This document shows positions 56,869 to 64,000 of a stretch of DNA of 64,000 nt, in pieces. Origin of the DNA: Candidatus Nitrospira kreftii (lineage in GTDB: Bacteria > Nitrospirota > Nitrospiria > Nitrospirales > Nitrospiraceae); contig CP047423.1 of NCBI GenBank assembly GCA_014058405.1, positions 124,001-188,000 on the forward strand, read 5' to 3'. How positions within the stretch are numbered: position 1 is the first letter of the stretch; every line of letters begins with the position of its first letter. The notes under the pieces are model-generated. The model was not told the origin of the DNA. It worked only from the letters and a program-made list of their open reading frames with translations, and ran no database searches. Both the position numbers and the translations under genes were made by a program.

Positions 56869-57174
56869 ATGCGTAAGAAACTATTGCCGCCTATCCATCC
56901 TGGAGAAATCTTGAGGGAAGAGTTCATGAAACCGCTAGAGCTCTATGCCAATGCGCTCGCGCGACGCCTTGGTATGACGACCGCGCGTGTCAACAAGATT
57001 GCCAACAAACGGCGTGGCATTACGGCAGACACCGCCCTGCGATTGGTACGCTGCTTTTCCACGACACCAGAATTCTGGATGAATCTTCAGCAGCGATATG
57101 AGTTAGAAGCTGCACGTCGGGCAGTCGGCTCAGCGGTGGAACGTAAGGTGGTGGCACTCGACTTGGCGGGATAG
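56869..57174 (+). CDS. higA: HigA-family antitoxin without adjacent toxin
   Basis: 101 residues, XRE helix-turn-helix. Marks: PPIHPGEILREEFMKPL, NALARRLGMTTARVNKIANKR, and FWMNLQQRYELEAARR. HigA is normally preceded by higB; here the upstream gene is brnA, and no HigB frame is found. It may be an orphan regulator. Its 3' side is 29 bp from the IS630 element. Confidence 0.85.
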   Translation: MRKKLLPPIHPGEILREEFMKPLELYANALARRLGMTTARVNKIANKRRGITADTALRLVRCFSTTPEFWMNLQQRYELEAARRAVGSAVERKVVALDLAG

Positions 57175-57203
57175 AACATCGTTCCTGCCGTGCGCGGCAA
57201 CTA

Positions 57204-58372
57204 GTGTAGTGGGTCATAAGTAGCTTGACTTATTGTCTCGCGTGAGTATCCTCTGTTCCCCAAGGAGGATCGGCCCATGCGCATCGCCCCCGCCGTTCAT
57301 CTGAGTGACCCTGAACGCCAGCAACTCGAGCAGTGGGCGCATGGGCGACGAACGCCTGCGCGACTGGTGCTCCGCGCCAAGATTCTGTTGTTGGCGGCCG
57401 CGGGCCACGACAATCACCAGATTGCCGCTGCCGTAGCCACAAGCCGGCAAACCGTGGGGCTCTGGCGGCAGCGCTTCGTGACCCAGCGCGTGCTCGGTCT
57501 TGCCCAGGATGCCCCTCGCGGAGGGCGGCCCCCCAAGGCACGCCGGACTCTGACCGCGCGCATCCTGAAGACGACGACGCACACGAAACCACCCGCCGCT
57601 ACCCACTGGTCCACCCGCACCTTGGCGCGACACCTGCGGACGAATCCCACGTTCGTGCAACGGGTCTGGACTGCGCATGGGCTGCACCCCCATCGAGTCC
57701 GCGCCTTCAAGCTCAGTCAGGATCCGCACTTCCAGGAGAAATTGGAGGATGTGGTGGGGCTCTATCTCCATCCGCCCGCGCATGCGGTGGTTCTGGCTGT
57801 CGATGAGAAAAGCCAAATCCAAGCGCTCGATCGCACACAGCCTGGCCTCCCGCTGAAGAAAGGCCGGTGCGGGACGATGACCCATGACTACAAGCGCCAC
57901 GGCACGACCACGCTCTTTGCCGCCCTCAACGTCGCGGAGGGCTCCTTGATCTCCACCTGCTTGCCCCGCCATCGGCACCAGGAATGGCTGCGGTTCCTAC
58001 GGCTGATTGATCGGCAGATTCCTCAGGACAAGGCCCTGCATCTGATCGCCGACAACTATGCCACTCACAAACACCCCACGGTCCAACGGTGGTTGACACG
58101 GCACCCCCGCATCCACATGCACTTCACCCCGACGAGTAGCTCGTGGCTCAATCTCGTGGAGCGTGTCTTTGGCGACCTGACGGCCAAACAGCTGCGGCGC
58201 GGTGTGTTCCGGAGCGTCCCCGAGCTGATTGCGGCCATTGACGCGTACATGACCCAGCGCAATGCCCAGCCTAAACCGTTTGTGTGGACCAAATCCGCCC
58301 AGGAGATCCTGACAAAAGTGAATCGAGCCAAGATCGCCCTGGATAAGACAAGAACAGCATGAATCACTACAC
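57204..58372. mobile_element. IS630-family insertion sequence with TA target duplication
   Basis: Element of 1169 bp. Ends: GTGTAGTGGGTCAT at the left (57204-57217) and its near complement ATGAATCACTACAC at the right (58359-58372), with two mismatches. A TA lies at each side (57202-57203 and 58373-58374), the expected duplicated target for IS630/Tc1 elements. It carries one full transposase gene, so it looks intact and possibly recent. Inserted downstream of higA. Confidence 0.88.
57277..58362 (+). CDS. IS630-family transposase
   Basis: 361 residues. N-terminal helix-turn-helix pair (about 20-110) with GHDNHQIAAAVATSRQTVGL; the DDE catalytic triad is in AVDEKSQIQALD (Asp), HLIADNYATHKHP (Asp) and SSWLNLVERVFGDL (Glu). 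Length is as expected for IS630. ATG 57277 has AAGGAGG. It fills almost the whole insertion sequence. Confidence 0.93.
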   Translation: MRIAPAVHLSDPERQQLEQWAHGRRTPARLVLRAKILLLAAAGHDNHQIAAAVATSRQTVGLWRQRFVTQRVLGLAQDAPRGGRPPKARRTLTARILKTTTHTKPPAATHWSTRTLARHLRTNPTFVQRVWTAHGLHPHRVRAFKLSQDPHFQEKLEDVVGLYLHPPAHAVVLAVDEKSQIQALDRTQPGLPLKKGRCGTMTHDYKRHGTTTLFAALNVAEGSLISTCLPRHRHQEWLRFLRLIDRQIPQDKALHLIADNYATHKHPTVQRWLTRHPRIHMHFTPTSSSWLNLVERVFGDLTAKQLRRGVFRSVPELIAAIDAYMTQRNAQPKPFVWTKSAQEILTKVNRAKIALDKTRTA

Positions 58373-58468
58373 TAGGATAAGTTCAGTTTGGAGATGCTCA
58401 TCACGCTCGAGGCGAGAATTGGGCGGAAAGTGAGTGTCGAATTTGCAGCGTGATGGCTGTAGTACAAG

Positions 58469-58927
58469 ATGGCTCTAGAGCAGACTAAAAGCAATCGAGA
58501 AATTGAGGCTTTTCGCCGGTTCATCAGTGCGTCGAGGATACGGATCGACCCCGCGACGATTGAAAAGCGTGAGCCGCCAGAACCTGATATCTTATGCACA
58601 CATCTTGAAGAAGGTCCCCTAGCATTCGAACTTGTCGAAATATGCGATTCAAACCTCGCAGAGTTCATGGCTACTGTGATCGAAGGTGGAGCGTATTACA
58701 TGCGAACTACCGATCCCTCAGCGAAAATAATTCGAAAGAAACTACGGCGGAGGTATAAAACTGACTACCTCGTAGAACTGCTGTGCTATACCGATGGCCG
58801 AGTAATCACTCCCGCCAATGTGATCCTTCCAACCATCCGACCGTATCTAGCGTCATGGAAAAGTATATTTCGCCGTGCGTGGCTATTGAACCGCGGGGAA
58901 GTTTATCAGGTATGGTCCGCTGACTAA
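58469..58927 (+). CDS. Hypothetical protein next to IS630
   Basis: 152 residues, not recognised. REPPEPDILC...GPLAFELVEICD recalls the P-D...E-x-x layout of nuclease-like folds, but the third catalytic residue is not a clear ExK, so no call is made. Soluble, basic in the middle (RKKLRRRYK). Lower GC and different codon choice than the neighbours suggest transfer. Confidence 0.5.
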   Translation: MALEQTKSNREIEAFRRFISASRIRIDPATIEKREPPEPDILCTHLEEGPLAFELVEICDSNLAEFMATVIEGGAYYMRTTDPSAKIIRKKLRRRYKTDYLVELLCYTDGRVITPANVILPTIRPYLASWKSIFRRAWLLNRGEVYQVWSAD

Positions 58928-58989
58928 CAATGGGTTTCAGCCAGTGTAACAAGACCACACGACATAGGTCGAGCGAACGGGTGTTAACA

Positions 58990-59382
58990 ATGGTCAGAAA
59001 CGTTGCTTTGTTTCTGTCAATTATTTCAGGTACGGCACTGGCTGCGGATTCAAATGGAAACTACATGGTTGGTGGCGGATCTGGCTCCGTCTTGTGTGGT
59101 GAATTTGTTAAAACTCTAGAACAGGCAAGAGCCAAAGGCGAAGGAACGATCGGATACATAAGCATCATGCAAGGTTTCACTATGTATCTACTTGGATTTC
59201 AAACTGGCTACAACAAAGCAGCCTCAGAGACCTATGACATCTTTTCTGGGATTGAAGAAAAAGAGCTCATGAGCCAATTATCCATTTACTGCAAAGATAA
59301 TCCCAAAACACGGTTTGGGGTAGCTGTATCAGTACTTGCCGAAGGAAATTACTCAACCAGAATTAGGAAATATAGCCCATAA
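58990..59382 (+). CDS. Exported hypothetical protein
   Basis: 130 residues with a signal peptide ending SGTALAADSNG, and two cysteines (VLCGEF and IYCKDNP) that could form a disulfide. The later C-terminal YCKDNPKTRFGVAVSVL stretch resembles small periplasmic immunity-like proteins, such as Rap1a/Tai, but only weakly. AT-rich compared with the rest. No related toxin is next to it. Confidence 0.5.
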   Translation: MVRNVALFLSIISGTALAADSNGNYMVGGGSGSVLCGEFVKTLEQARAKGEGTIGYISIMQGFTMYLLGFQTGYNKAASETYDIFSGIEEKELMSQLSIYCKDNPKTRFGVAVSVLAEGNYSTRIRKYSP

Positions 59383-59471
59383 CAACTCACCGGAGTTCGA
59401 ACTCTTGATCAGGGTAGTATAAGCTAGCTGATGCGATCGGGATGCGTTGGTTTACATATTGAGGTTCCACT

Positions 59472-59825
59472 GTGAAGGGTGACGCGGGTTATGCACTTCA
59501 GAAGCTGGAGTTAGCCATTCTCTTGCTCGCAACTGGGCAAGGTGACGTTAGATCACGACTAAACACCGCCTATATTGCGGAACTTCACATCCTTCGAGAG
59601 GAAGATTTCCCAGAACCTCTTCGTCTCCAGTGGATTTGGATAAAGCGAAAGCTGACATCGGCACCGCCCCTAAGAGATGAAAATGGGAGTGTAACGGTTG
59701 GATCCCTGCATAGAACGCTGAAAAAAATGCGCAATTCAACAGGGTCCGAGATTGCCAGGCGAATAATAGTTCTTCGGGATACACTTGGGGGATACTTCAG
59801 TGATCTGGCGCGGAGCTGTAATTGA
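59472..59825 (+). CDS. Hypothetical helical protein
   Basis: 117 residues, GTG start, all-helical in feel with LQKLELAILLLATGQGDVRS at the N-terminus. No signal peptide or metal motif. Not recognised. It stands in the same low-GC accessory stretch as the genes at 58469 and 58990. Confidence 0.5.
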   Translation: MKGDAGYALQKLELAILLLATGQGDVRSRLNTAYIAELHILREEDFPEPLRLQWIWIKRKLTSAPPLRDENGSVTVGSLHRTLKKMRNSTGSEIARRIIVLRDTLGGYFSDLARSCN

Positions 59826-59909
59826 GCAGAGCAAGGATAGCAAAGATCAGGTCTCTCGCTGATGTCAGCCACTGCACCACTAGCCCGACTATCTACGGCC
59901 AAACGTCAC

Positions 59910-60111
59910 TAGCAGTCTGCTGAAAAACTCGGTTTATGCATAAAACAATGTGATGTCTTCCTTGCGGCGCCGCGGTCAAAATAGTCGCAGAATGCTCAAA
60001 AGGGCCGTCCAGCAAGGCGCAGCGAGTGAAGAGGCGAGACGTACGCTTCAGTACGTTGAACCTCTGAATGATGTGAGAACACCGCTGACGGACTTTTTCA
60101 GCAGACTGCTA
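59910..60111. repeat. MITE-like element, 202 bp including flanking TA
   Basis: Perfect 17-bp terminal inverted repeats AGCAGTCTGCTGAAAAA (59911-59927) and its complement (60094-60110), with T at 59910 and A at 60111 giving TA-type ends. Inside is a small hairpin ACGTAC-GCTTCA-GTACGT near 60030. There is no reading frame. Structure fits a non-autonomous transposable repeat, probably moved by an IS630/Tc1-type transposase. It ends 9 bp from the 3' end of the acyl-CoA synthetase gene. Confidence 0.8.
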
Positions 60112-60119
60112 GGCTTTCT

Positions 60120-62879
60120 CTAACTCTTTTCAACCCGTATCCTCGCATCCACGATTCGGCAGCCCTGGCCTGGCGGTAAGGCGAAGATCGGATTCAAGTC
60201 GAGTTCGCTGATCTCCGGAATTTCTTCGATAAGGCGAGACAGCCGCAGCAACGTGTCTTCCAAAGCCTCAAGATCGGCCGGTGGGTGTCCGCGATAGCCG
60301 GTGAGCAAACGGTAGCCTTTGATTCCCCGAATCATTTCTGCTGCGTCACGGTCAGTGAGCGGCGTGATGCGGAACTGCACATCGCCAAGGATCTCGACGT
60401 GAATTCCGCCAAGGCCAAAAGCCATCAGAGGGCCGAAGAGGGGATCATCCGTGATTCCGATCATGACCTCCACGCCGCCGATGAGCATCGGCTGCACGAG
60501 CACGCCTTCCATGGCGTCGAGCTGATTGGTCTCGGCGAGTCGCGTTCTCATTGAGTGAAATGCTTCGCGAACCGCGTCGTCGTTCGTGAGATTCAGCTGC
60601 ACGCCGCCAATCTCGGTTTTGTGCACAATCTGATGTGAGGCCAGTTTGACGGCGACCGGATAGCCCACTTGCCTTGCCAAGGCCGCTGCTTCGTCAGCTG
60701 TTTTAGCCACTCCTCCTGGCTGAACAGGGAGTCGGCTCGCACTCAGGACATCTCGTGTCTCTTCCACCGATAACCAGCCTGCTCCGCGACGCGAAAGAGC
60801 GTCGGCACAGATTTTCCGAACGGCTGAAAGATTCAGATCATCGAAGTCGGGAACCATGCCAACCGGCTGTTGCCGCCACTCCGCGTAAGTCGCCGCTTTG
60901 CCGAGCACGAGTGCGGGAGTTTCCGGCAAATGGTAGGCAGGAATGGTTTCTGTTTGGGAACTAAACGTACGGTCCATGTCACCCTCCGCCATCCAGCCAA
61001 TGAGGACGGGCTTAGCCTTCGCCCCAGTCTTTCGCCCATTCTCAATTCCTGCCATGATGCCATGGGCGATCTCTGCCGTATCTGTCACGGTCACAGCCAT
61101 ATAGAGGATGATCAGCGCATCGATCTCATCAGCCAAGAGGAGCGTTTCAATCCCCTTGGCGTACTGAGCCGGTGTGGCAGAAGCAATCAAGTCGACGGGG
61201 TTACTCAGCGCGGCGGCCAACGGGAGAAAGGATGAGAGAGTTGCCCTGGTCTGGGCGGACAATTCCGGAACTACCAACTCGCTTTGCTCGCAGGCGTCCG
61301 TACAGAGAACGGCAGGCCCTCCCGCGTTCGTGATGATACCTACTCGCCGACTCAGTGGGAGGGGTTGATTCGATAGCCCAGACGCCACAGCCAATAGGTC
61401 CTCGAGCGATTCTGCGCGAATGACGCCGGCCTGATGAAATAAGGCATCGACGGCCACATCGCTGGCTGCAAGCGCCGCTGTGTGAGAACTTGCCGCGCGC
61501 CGCCCTGATTGTGATCGTCCGGCTTTGACCGCGATGATCGGTTTGCGACGGCTCACCCGCCGCGCGATGCGGGCGAATTTTCGAGGATTGCCGAAGGACT
61601 CCACGTAAAGGAGAATGACATTTGTGGAAGGGTCTTCTTCCCAATATTGCAATAGATCGTTGGCGGACACATCGGCCTTGTTTCCCACACTCACAAAGGA
61701 AGAGATGCCCAAGTGAAATCGCCGTGCGCCGGCAAGGGTCGCAATCCCGATGGCGCCGCTTTGCGACGACATGGCAGCTCGGCCCTGAGGGGGAAACAGC
61801 GTGGTGAAGGTGGCATTCAATTGTACGTCGCGGTCCGTGTTCAAGATTCCGAAGCAATTGGGCCCGATCATGCGCATGCCATATTGCCGGATCTTTTCGG
61901 CCAGCTGGCTCTGGAGCTCCGCTCCTTCCGCTCCCACTTCCGCAAAGCCCGCCGTAATGACGACCAAGACCCGGACGCCTTTGTCCGCGCAATCATCGAC
62001 GACGGATAACACGTGCTGCCGGGGCACAGCGATGATGGCGAGATCCACTGATTCGGGAATCGTGTGTACTGAGGAATGGACAGGAACTCCGGCGATCTCT
62101 GACCCATGTGGGTTGACCGGATAAATGGCACCTCGAAACTGATTGGTTCGGAGTGCATCGAGGAGTCGATAGCCGATGCTCTTTGGATCGCGCGATGCGC
62201 CGACCACGGCTACGGATCGGGGGTGAAAAAACGGGCGGAGTGAAGCGGTGGTGGCAAGCCGTTCACGGACCTCGGCACGAGTGACGGTCGTTTCCGTGGG
62301 GATCAGTGACAACTCCACTTCCATGGCCTCGCCTTCGTAGGCTTCATGGGTGGTAAACCCCGATTCTCGGAACACCTCGCGCATGGCCAGGTTATCGGCA
62401 TGAGTGACAGCCCAAAGGTGAGTAAAGCTGTGTCGGATGGCGACTAAGGCCAGTCGTTCCAGCAGCAGCGTCCCTAGGCCTTTCCCATGAAACCCATCGT
62501 CCACGGCCATGGCCACTTCCGCCGTCCGCCCGTTCCTCGCCCAGTAAGACCCAGCGGCGATAATACGCGGCATGCTTTCCGATACTCGCGTCACGATCAG
62601 CGTGAACTGTGAACGTGGGTTAGCAGAACTACACAAGGCGGCGACACTGTCAGAAGACGGTGAGCTTTCCGAGAAAAATCGGTGGCGTCTCGATTCAAGG
62701 GATAGCCGATCGACGAACTGTTGCATCATCGGTGCATCCGACGGTTCAGCCGGTCGGATTGCGGCGGTCGATCCATCACGCATGATGAGCGAGCCGGACT
62801 CACTGTGATCGCTCTCCAGCGGCGGAATGTAGAGGGGGCGAACGGATCGCATCGTACGTGTATCTAAAGCGCCAGCCAT
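60120..62879 (-). CDS. GNAT acetyltransferase-acyl-CoA synthetase (NDP-forming) fusion
   Basis: 919 residues. N-terminal GNAT domain (about 35-190) with VDDGFHGKGLGTLLLERLAL. Then the ADP-forming acetyl-CoA-synthetase parts: CoA-binding domain (RSVAVVGASRDPKSIGYRLL), Succ-CoA-ligase-like domains with the active His in SSHTAALA, and an ATP-grasp domain (GYPVAVKLASHQIVHKTEIGG). Domain order GNAT-first is opposite to the E. coli PatZ/YfiQ layout. It may acylate proteins or make acyl-CoA. Ends 9 bp from the MITE. Confidence 0.9.
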   Translation of the reverse strand: MAGALDTRTMRSVRPLYIPPLESDHSESGSLIMRDGSTAAIRPAEPSDAPMMQQFVDRLSLESRRHRFFSESSPSSDSVAALCSSANPRSQFTLIVTRVSESMPRIIAAGSYWARNGRTAEVAMAVDDGFHGKGLGTLLLERLALVAIRHSFTHLWAVTHADNLAMREVFRESGFTTHEAYEGEAMEVELSLIPTETTVTRAEVRERLATTASLRPFFHPRSVAVVGASRDPKSIGYRLLDALRTNQFRGAIYPVNPHGSEIAGVPVHSSVHTIPESVDLAIIAVPRQHVLSVVDDCADKGVRVLVVITAGFAEVGAEGAELQSQLAEKIRQYGMRMIGPNCFGILNTDRDVQLNATFTTLFPPQGRAAMSSQSGAIGIATLAGARRFHLGISSFVSVGNKADVSANDLLQYWEEDPSTNVILLYVESFGNPRKFARIARRVSRRKPIIAVKAGRSQSGRRAASSHTAALAASDVAVDALFHQAGVIRAESLEDLLAVASGLSNQPLPLSRRVGIITNAGGPAVLCTDACEQSELVVPELSAQTRATLSSFLPLAAALSNPVDLIASATPAQYAKGIETLLLADEIDALIILYMAVTVTDTAEIAHGIMAGIENGRKTGAKAKPVLIGWMAEGDMDRTFSSQTETIPAYHLPETPALVLGKAATYAEWRQQPVGMVPDFDDLNLSAVRKICADALSRRGAGWLSVEETRDVLSASRLPVQPGGVAKTADEAAALARQVGYPVAVKLASHQIVHKTEIGGVQLNLTNDDAVREAFHSMRTRLAETNQLDAMEGVLVQPMLIGGVEVMIGITDDPLFGPLMAFGLGGIHVEILGDVQFRITPLTDRDAAEMIRGIKGYRLLTGYRGHPPADLEALEDTLLRLSRLIEEIPEISELDLNPIFALPPGQGCRIVDARIRVEKS

Positions 62880-63990
62880 TCGGGTTTCACTATGAACACC
62901 AGACCCAAGCCGAACATCACCGCTCCACTGGTCAGTTTCAACCAGCGCCCGGCACGTTCCTGCAACTTTCTACGACTCAATGTGACCACGGCAATTGACA
63001 CCATGACACTATCATCAAGAATGTAGGCCAGGTTATACAACCCTAGATAACCATAGTATTTCCACGTCGGCAACTGCTGCATCGCGAGAATCTGTGTGTA
63101 AAGTGCCGGGAATCCGGCAGTACAGAGCAGTTCGATCATGTTGACGAGGCAGGCGAGTACGACAATTCCCACCATGGCTCCGGTGAGGTTCTCAGCTTGG
63201 AGTATCCCTCTCACCCTGGCGTAGAATCCGGGCTTGGCTGATTCAGGAATGCTCAATGAGATCCCGCGGTGAAGAGCAAAGAACTCTTTGACATTGACCG
63301 CCCCCACGAACAGGGCCAGGCCGCCATGAACGCAAAATAGATCAATCCGCTGAAGAGGACGAATGTTCCGGCGATGAAGGCCATCTTTCGCCGATCTTGA
63401 AGATTGACAAGCAACGACATCAGAAACAGCAATACCCACATCGCGCAGGGATTGAATCCGTCCAACAATCCGATGGTGACGGTGAACAGTGGAAGGCCGA
63501 GATCCCTCACTCGAAGCTCACCGAACCACGCGGTCTTGATGCGTTCCGCGGCGAGCGGCGCTTCTCCGGCTTGTGTGCGCTGGTCGAGCCTGGCGCGAAT
63601 CTCAGCTCCGGTTGTGTCGGAGGAGAGGAATCCCACGATTAGTTCTGTGCCTATGAGGAAGGTGGGAACGCCAATGCTGGTCATACCTCGGTCGGAAAAG
63701 AGAGCCGCGAGTCGCTGCCGCGCGGCTGAGTGATCCGCGATGTCGTAGACGAAGATCTGAAGCCCCGGTCGCTCACGCCGCAATTCGTCGAGAAAGACTT
63801 TCGCGGCTTCGCAGTGAGGGCAGCCTGCGTGCACGAAGACTTCGAGATCTGGGAACGGTTCGTCGGCTGCGGTTGGCGCCCCGCTCCCTAGTATGAGGGT
63901 GAGGAGGACAAGGCCGGTGCCGATTGCCCGGACGAACTCCCATCTGCTCTGACGATGTGGACGGAACACTACGTCTCGTTTTCTTACCAC
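62864..63990 (-). pseudogene. Frameshifted thioredoxin-fold membrane protein gene
   Basis: The 5' part (63990 to about 63310) codes for a signal, a thioredoxin/glutaredoxin-like domain with CPHC (HAGCPHCEAAKVF) and then helices with NPCAMWVLLFLMSLLV. It goes off frame at FMAAW. The other frame, from about 63325 to 62864, continues ALFVGAVNVKEFFALHRG and several more helices. The shift can be explained by loss of four bases from a CTGG repeat. Together they would make a DsbD/CcdA-like electron-transfer protein of about 375 residues. It overlaps the acyl-CoA synthetase start by 16 bp. Confidence 0.7.
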
Positions 63991-64000
63991 ATCAAACCCT

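Noticed and set aside
60120-62879. Long plus-strand frames over the acyl-CoA synthetase
   Set aside because: They are antisense shadows of the minus-strand gene with no domain match or ribosome site.

Overview
The window looks like a chromosome segment of a Nitrospira-type bacterium (phylum Nitrospirota). This is inference, not proof. It rests on the density of small c-type cytochromes and cupredoxins, on several ferredoxin-linked 2-oxoacid oxidoreductases next to a Hyf/Nuo-like membrane complex, on the style of the tetraheme cytochrome and cupredoxin-like proteins, and on a GC content near 58-60 percent judged by eye. No nxr, amo, rRNA or tRNA gene was seen, so nitrifier status cannot be read from this piece.

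Layout. 0-10 kb: the end of an Mla/Mce-type lipid transport operon, then an electron-transfer and sulfur/redox-stress block. That block has monoheme cytochromes, a TsdA-like thiosulfate dehydrogenase, a tetraheme cytochrome, two cupredoxins, two OsmC proteins and a DsrE-like protein. 10-13 kb: an NtrB/NtrC-like two-component pair. 13-18 kb: small unknown proteins, an orphan KorA-like protein and a CdhB-like partner. 18.2-25.5 kb: a six-gene hyfBCEFGI-like complex whose large subunit lacks all nickel-iron ligands. 25.5-32.7 kb: an eroded zone in which catalase, cytochrome c peroxidase, a secreted DUF3365-like protein, a CDF exporter and a ZIP transporter are broken, between intact CBS, cytochrome, Spy-like and CysQ genes. 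32.7-39.9 kb: a likely sigma-54 promoter, YtxH and DksA-like genes, and a 2-oxoacid:ferredoxin oxidoreductase operon that continues into an HdrA-N-like protein, an archaeal-style SufC/SufB pair, a DUF59 protein and an AhpD-like protein. 39.9-41.2 kb: more gene remains. 41.2-49.2 kb: NifJ, a dihydroorotate-dehydrogenase-like protein, a CoA-disulfide-reductase/rhodanese fusion, CbpA, CbpM and thioredoxin 2. 50.6-54.9 kb: an arsenic operon arsR-acr3-arsC-arsD-arsA with two visible ArsR-type operators. 55-60 kb: hemerythrin, a cytochrome, BrnT/BrnA, a solo HigA, an IS630 element with defined ends, unknown genes and a 202-bp MITE-like repeat. 60-64 kb, minus strand: a GNAT/acyl-CoA synthetase fusion and a frameshifted thioredoxin-fold membrane protein.

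How the parts may work together. NifJ and the three-gene oxidoreductase make or use reduced ferredoxin. The Hyf-like complex is a plausible partner that couples ferredoxin oxidation or reduction to ion movement without hydrogen chemistry. The SufC/SufB-DUF59 genes sit where they could supply iron-sulfur clusters to these enzymes. Loss of catalase and cytochrome c peroxidase beside retained OsmC, AhpD-like, hemerythrin and thioredoxin genes suggests a shift in oxidant defence. All frameshifts are read from one sequence and some could be assembly errors.
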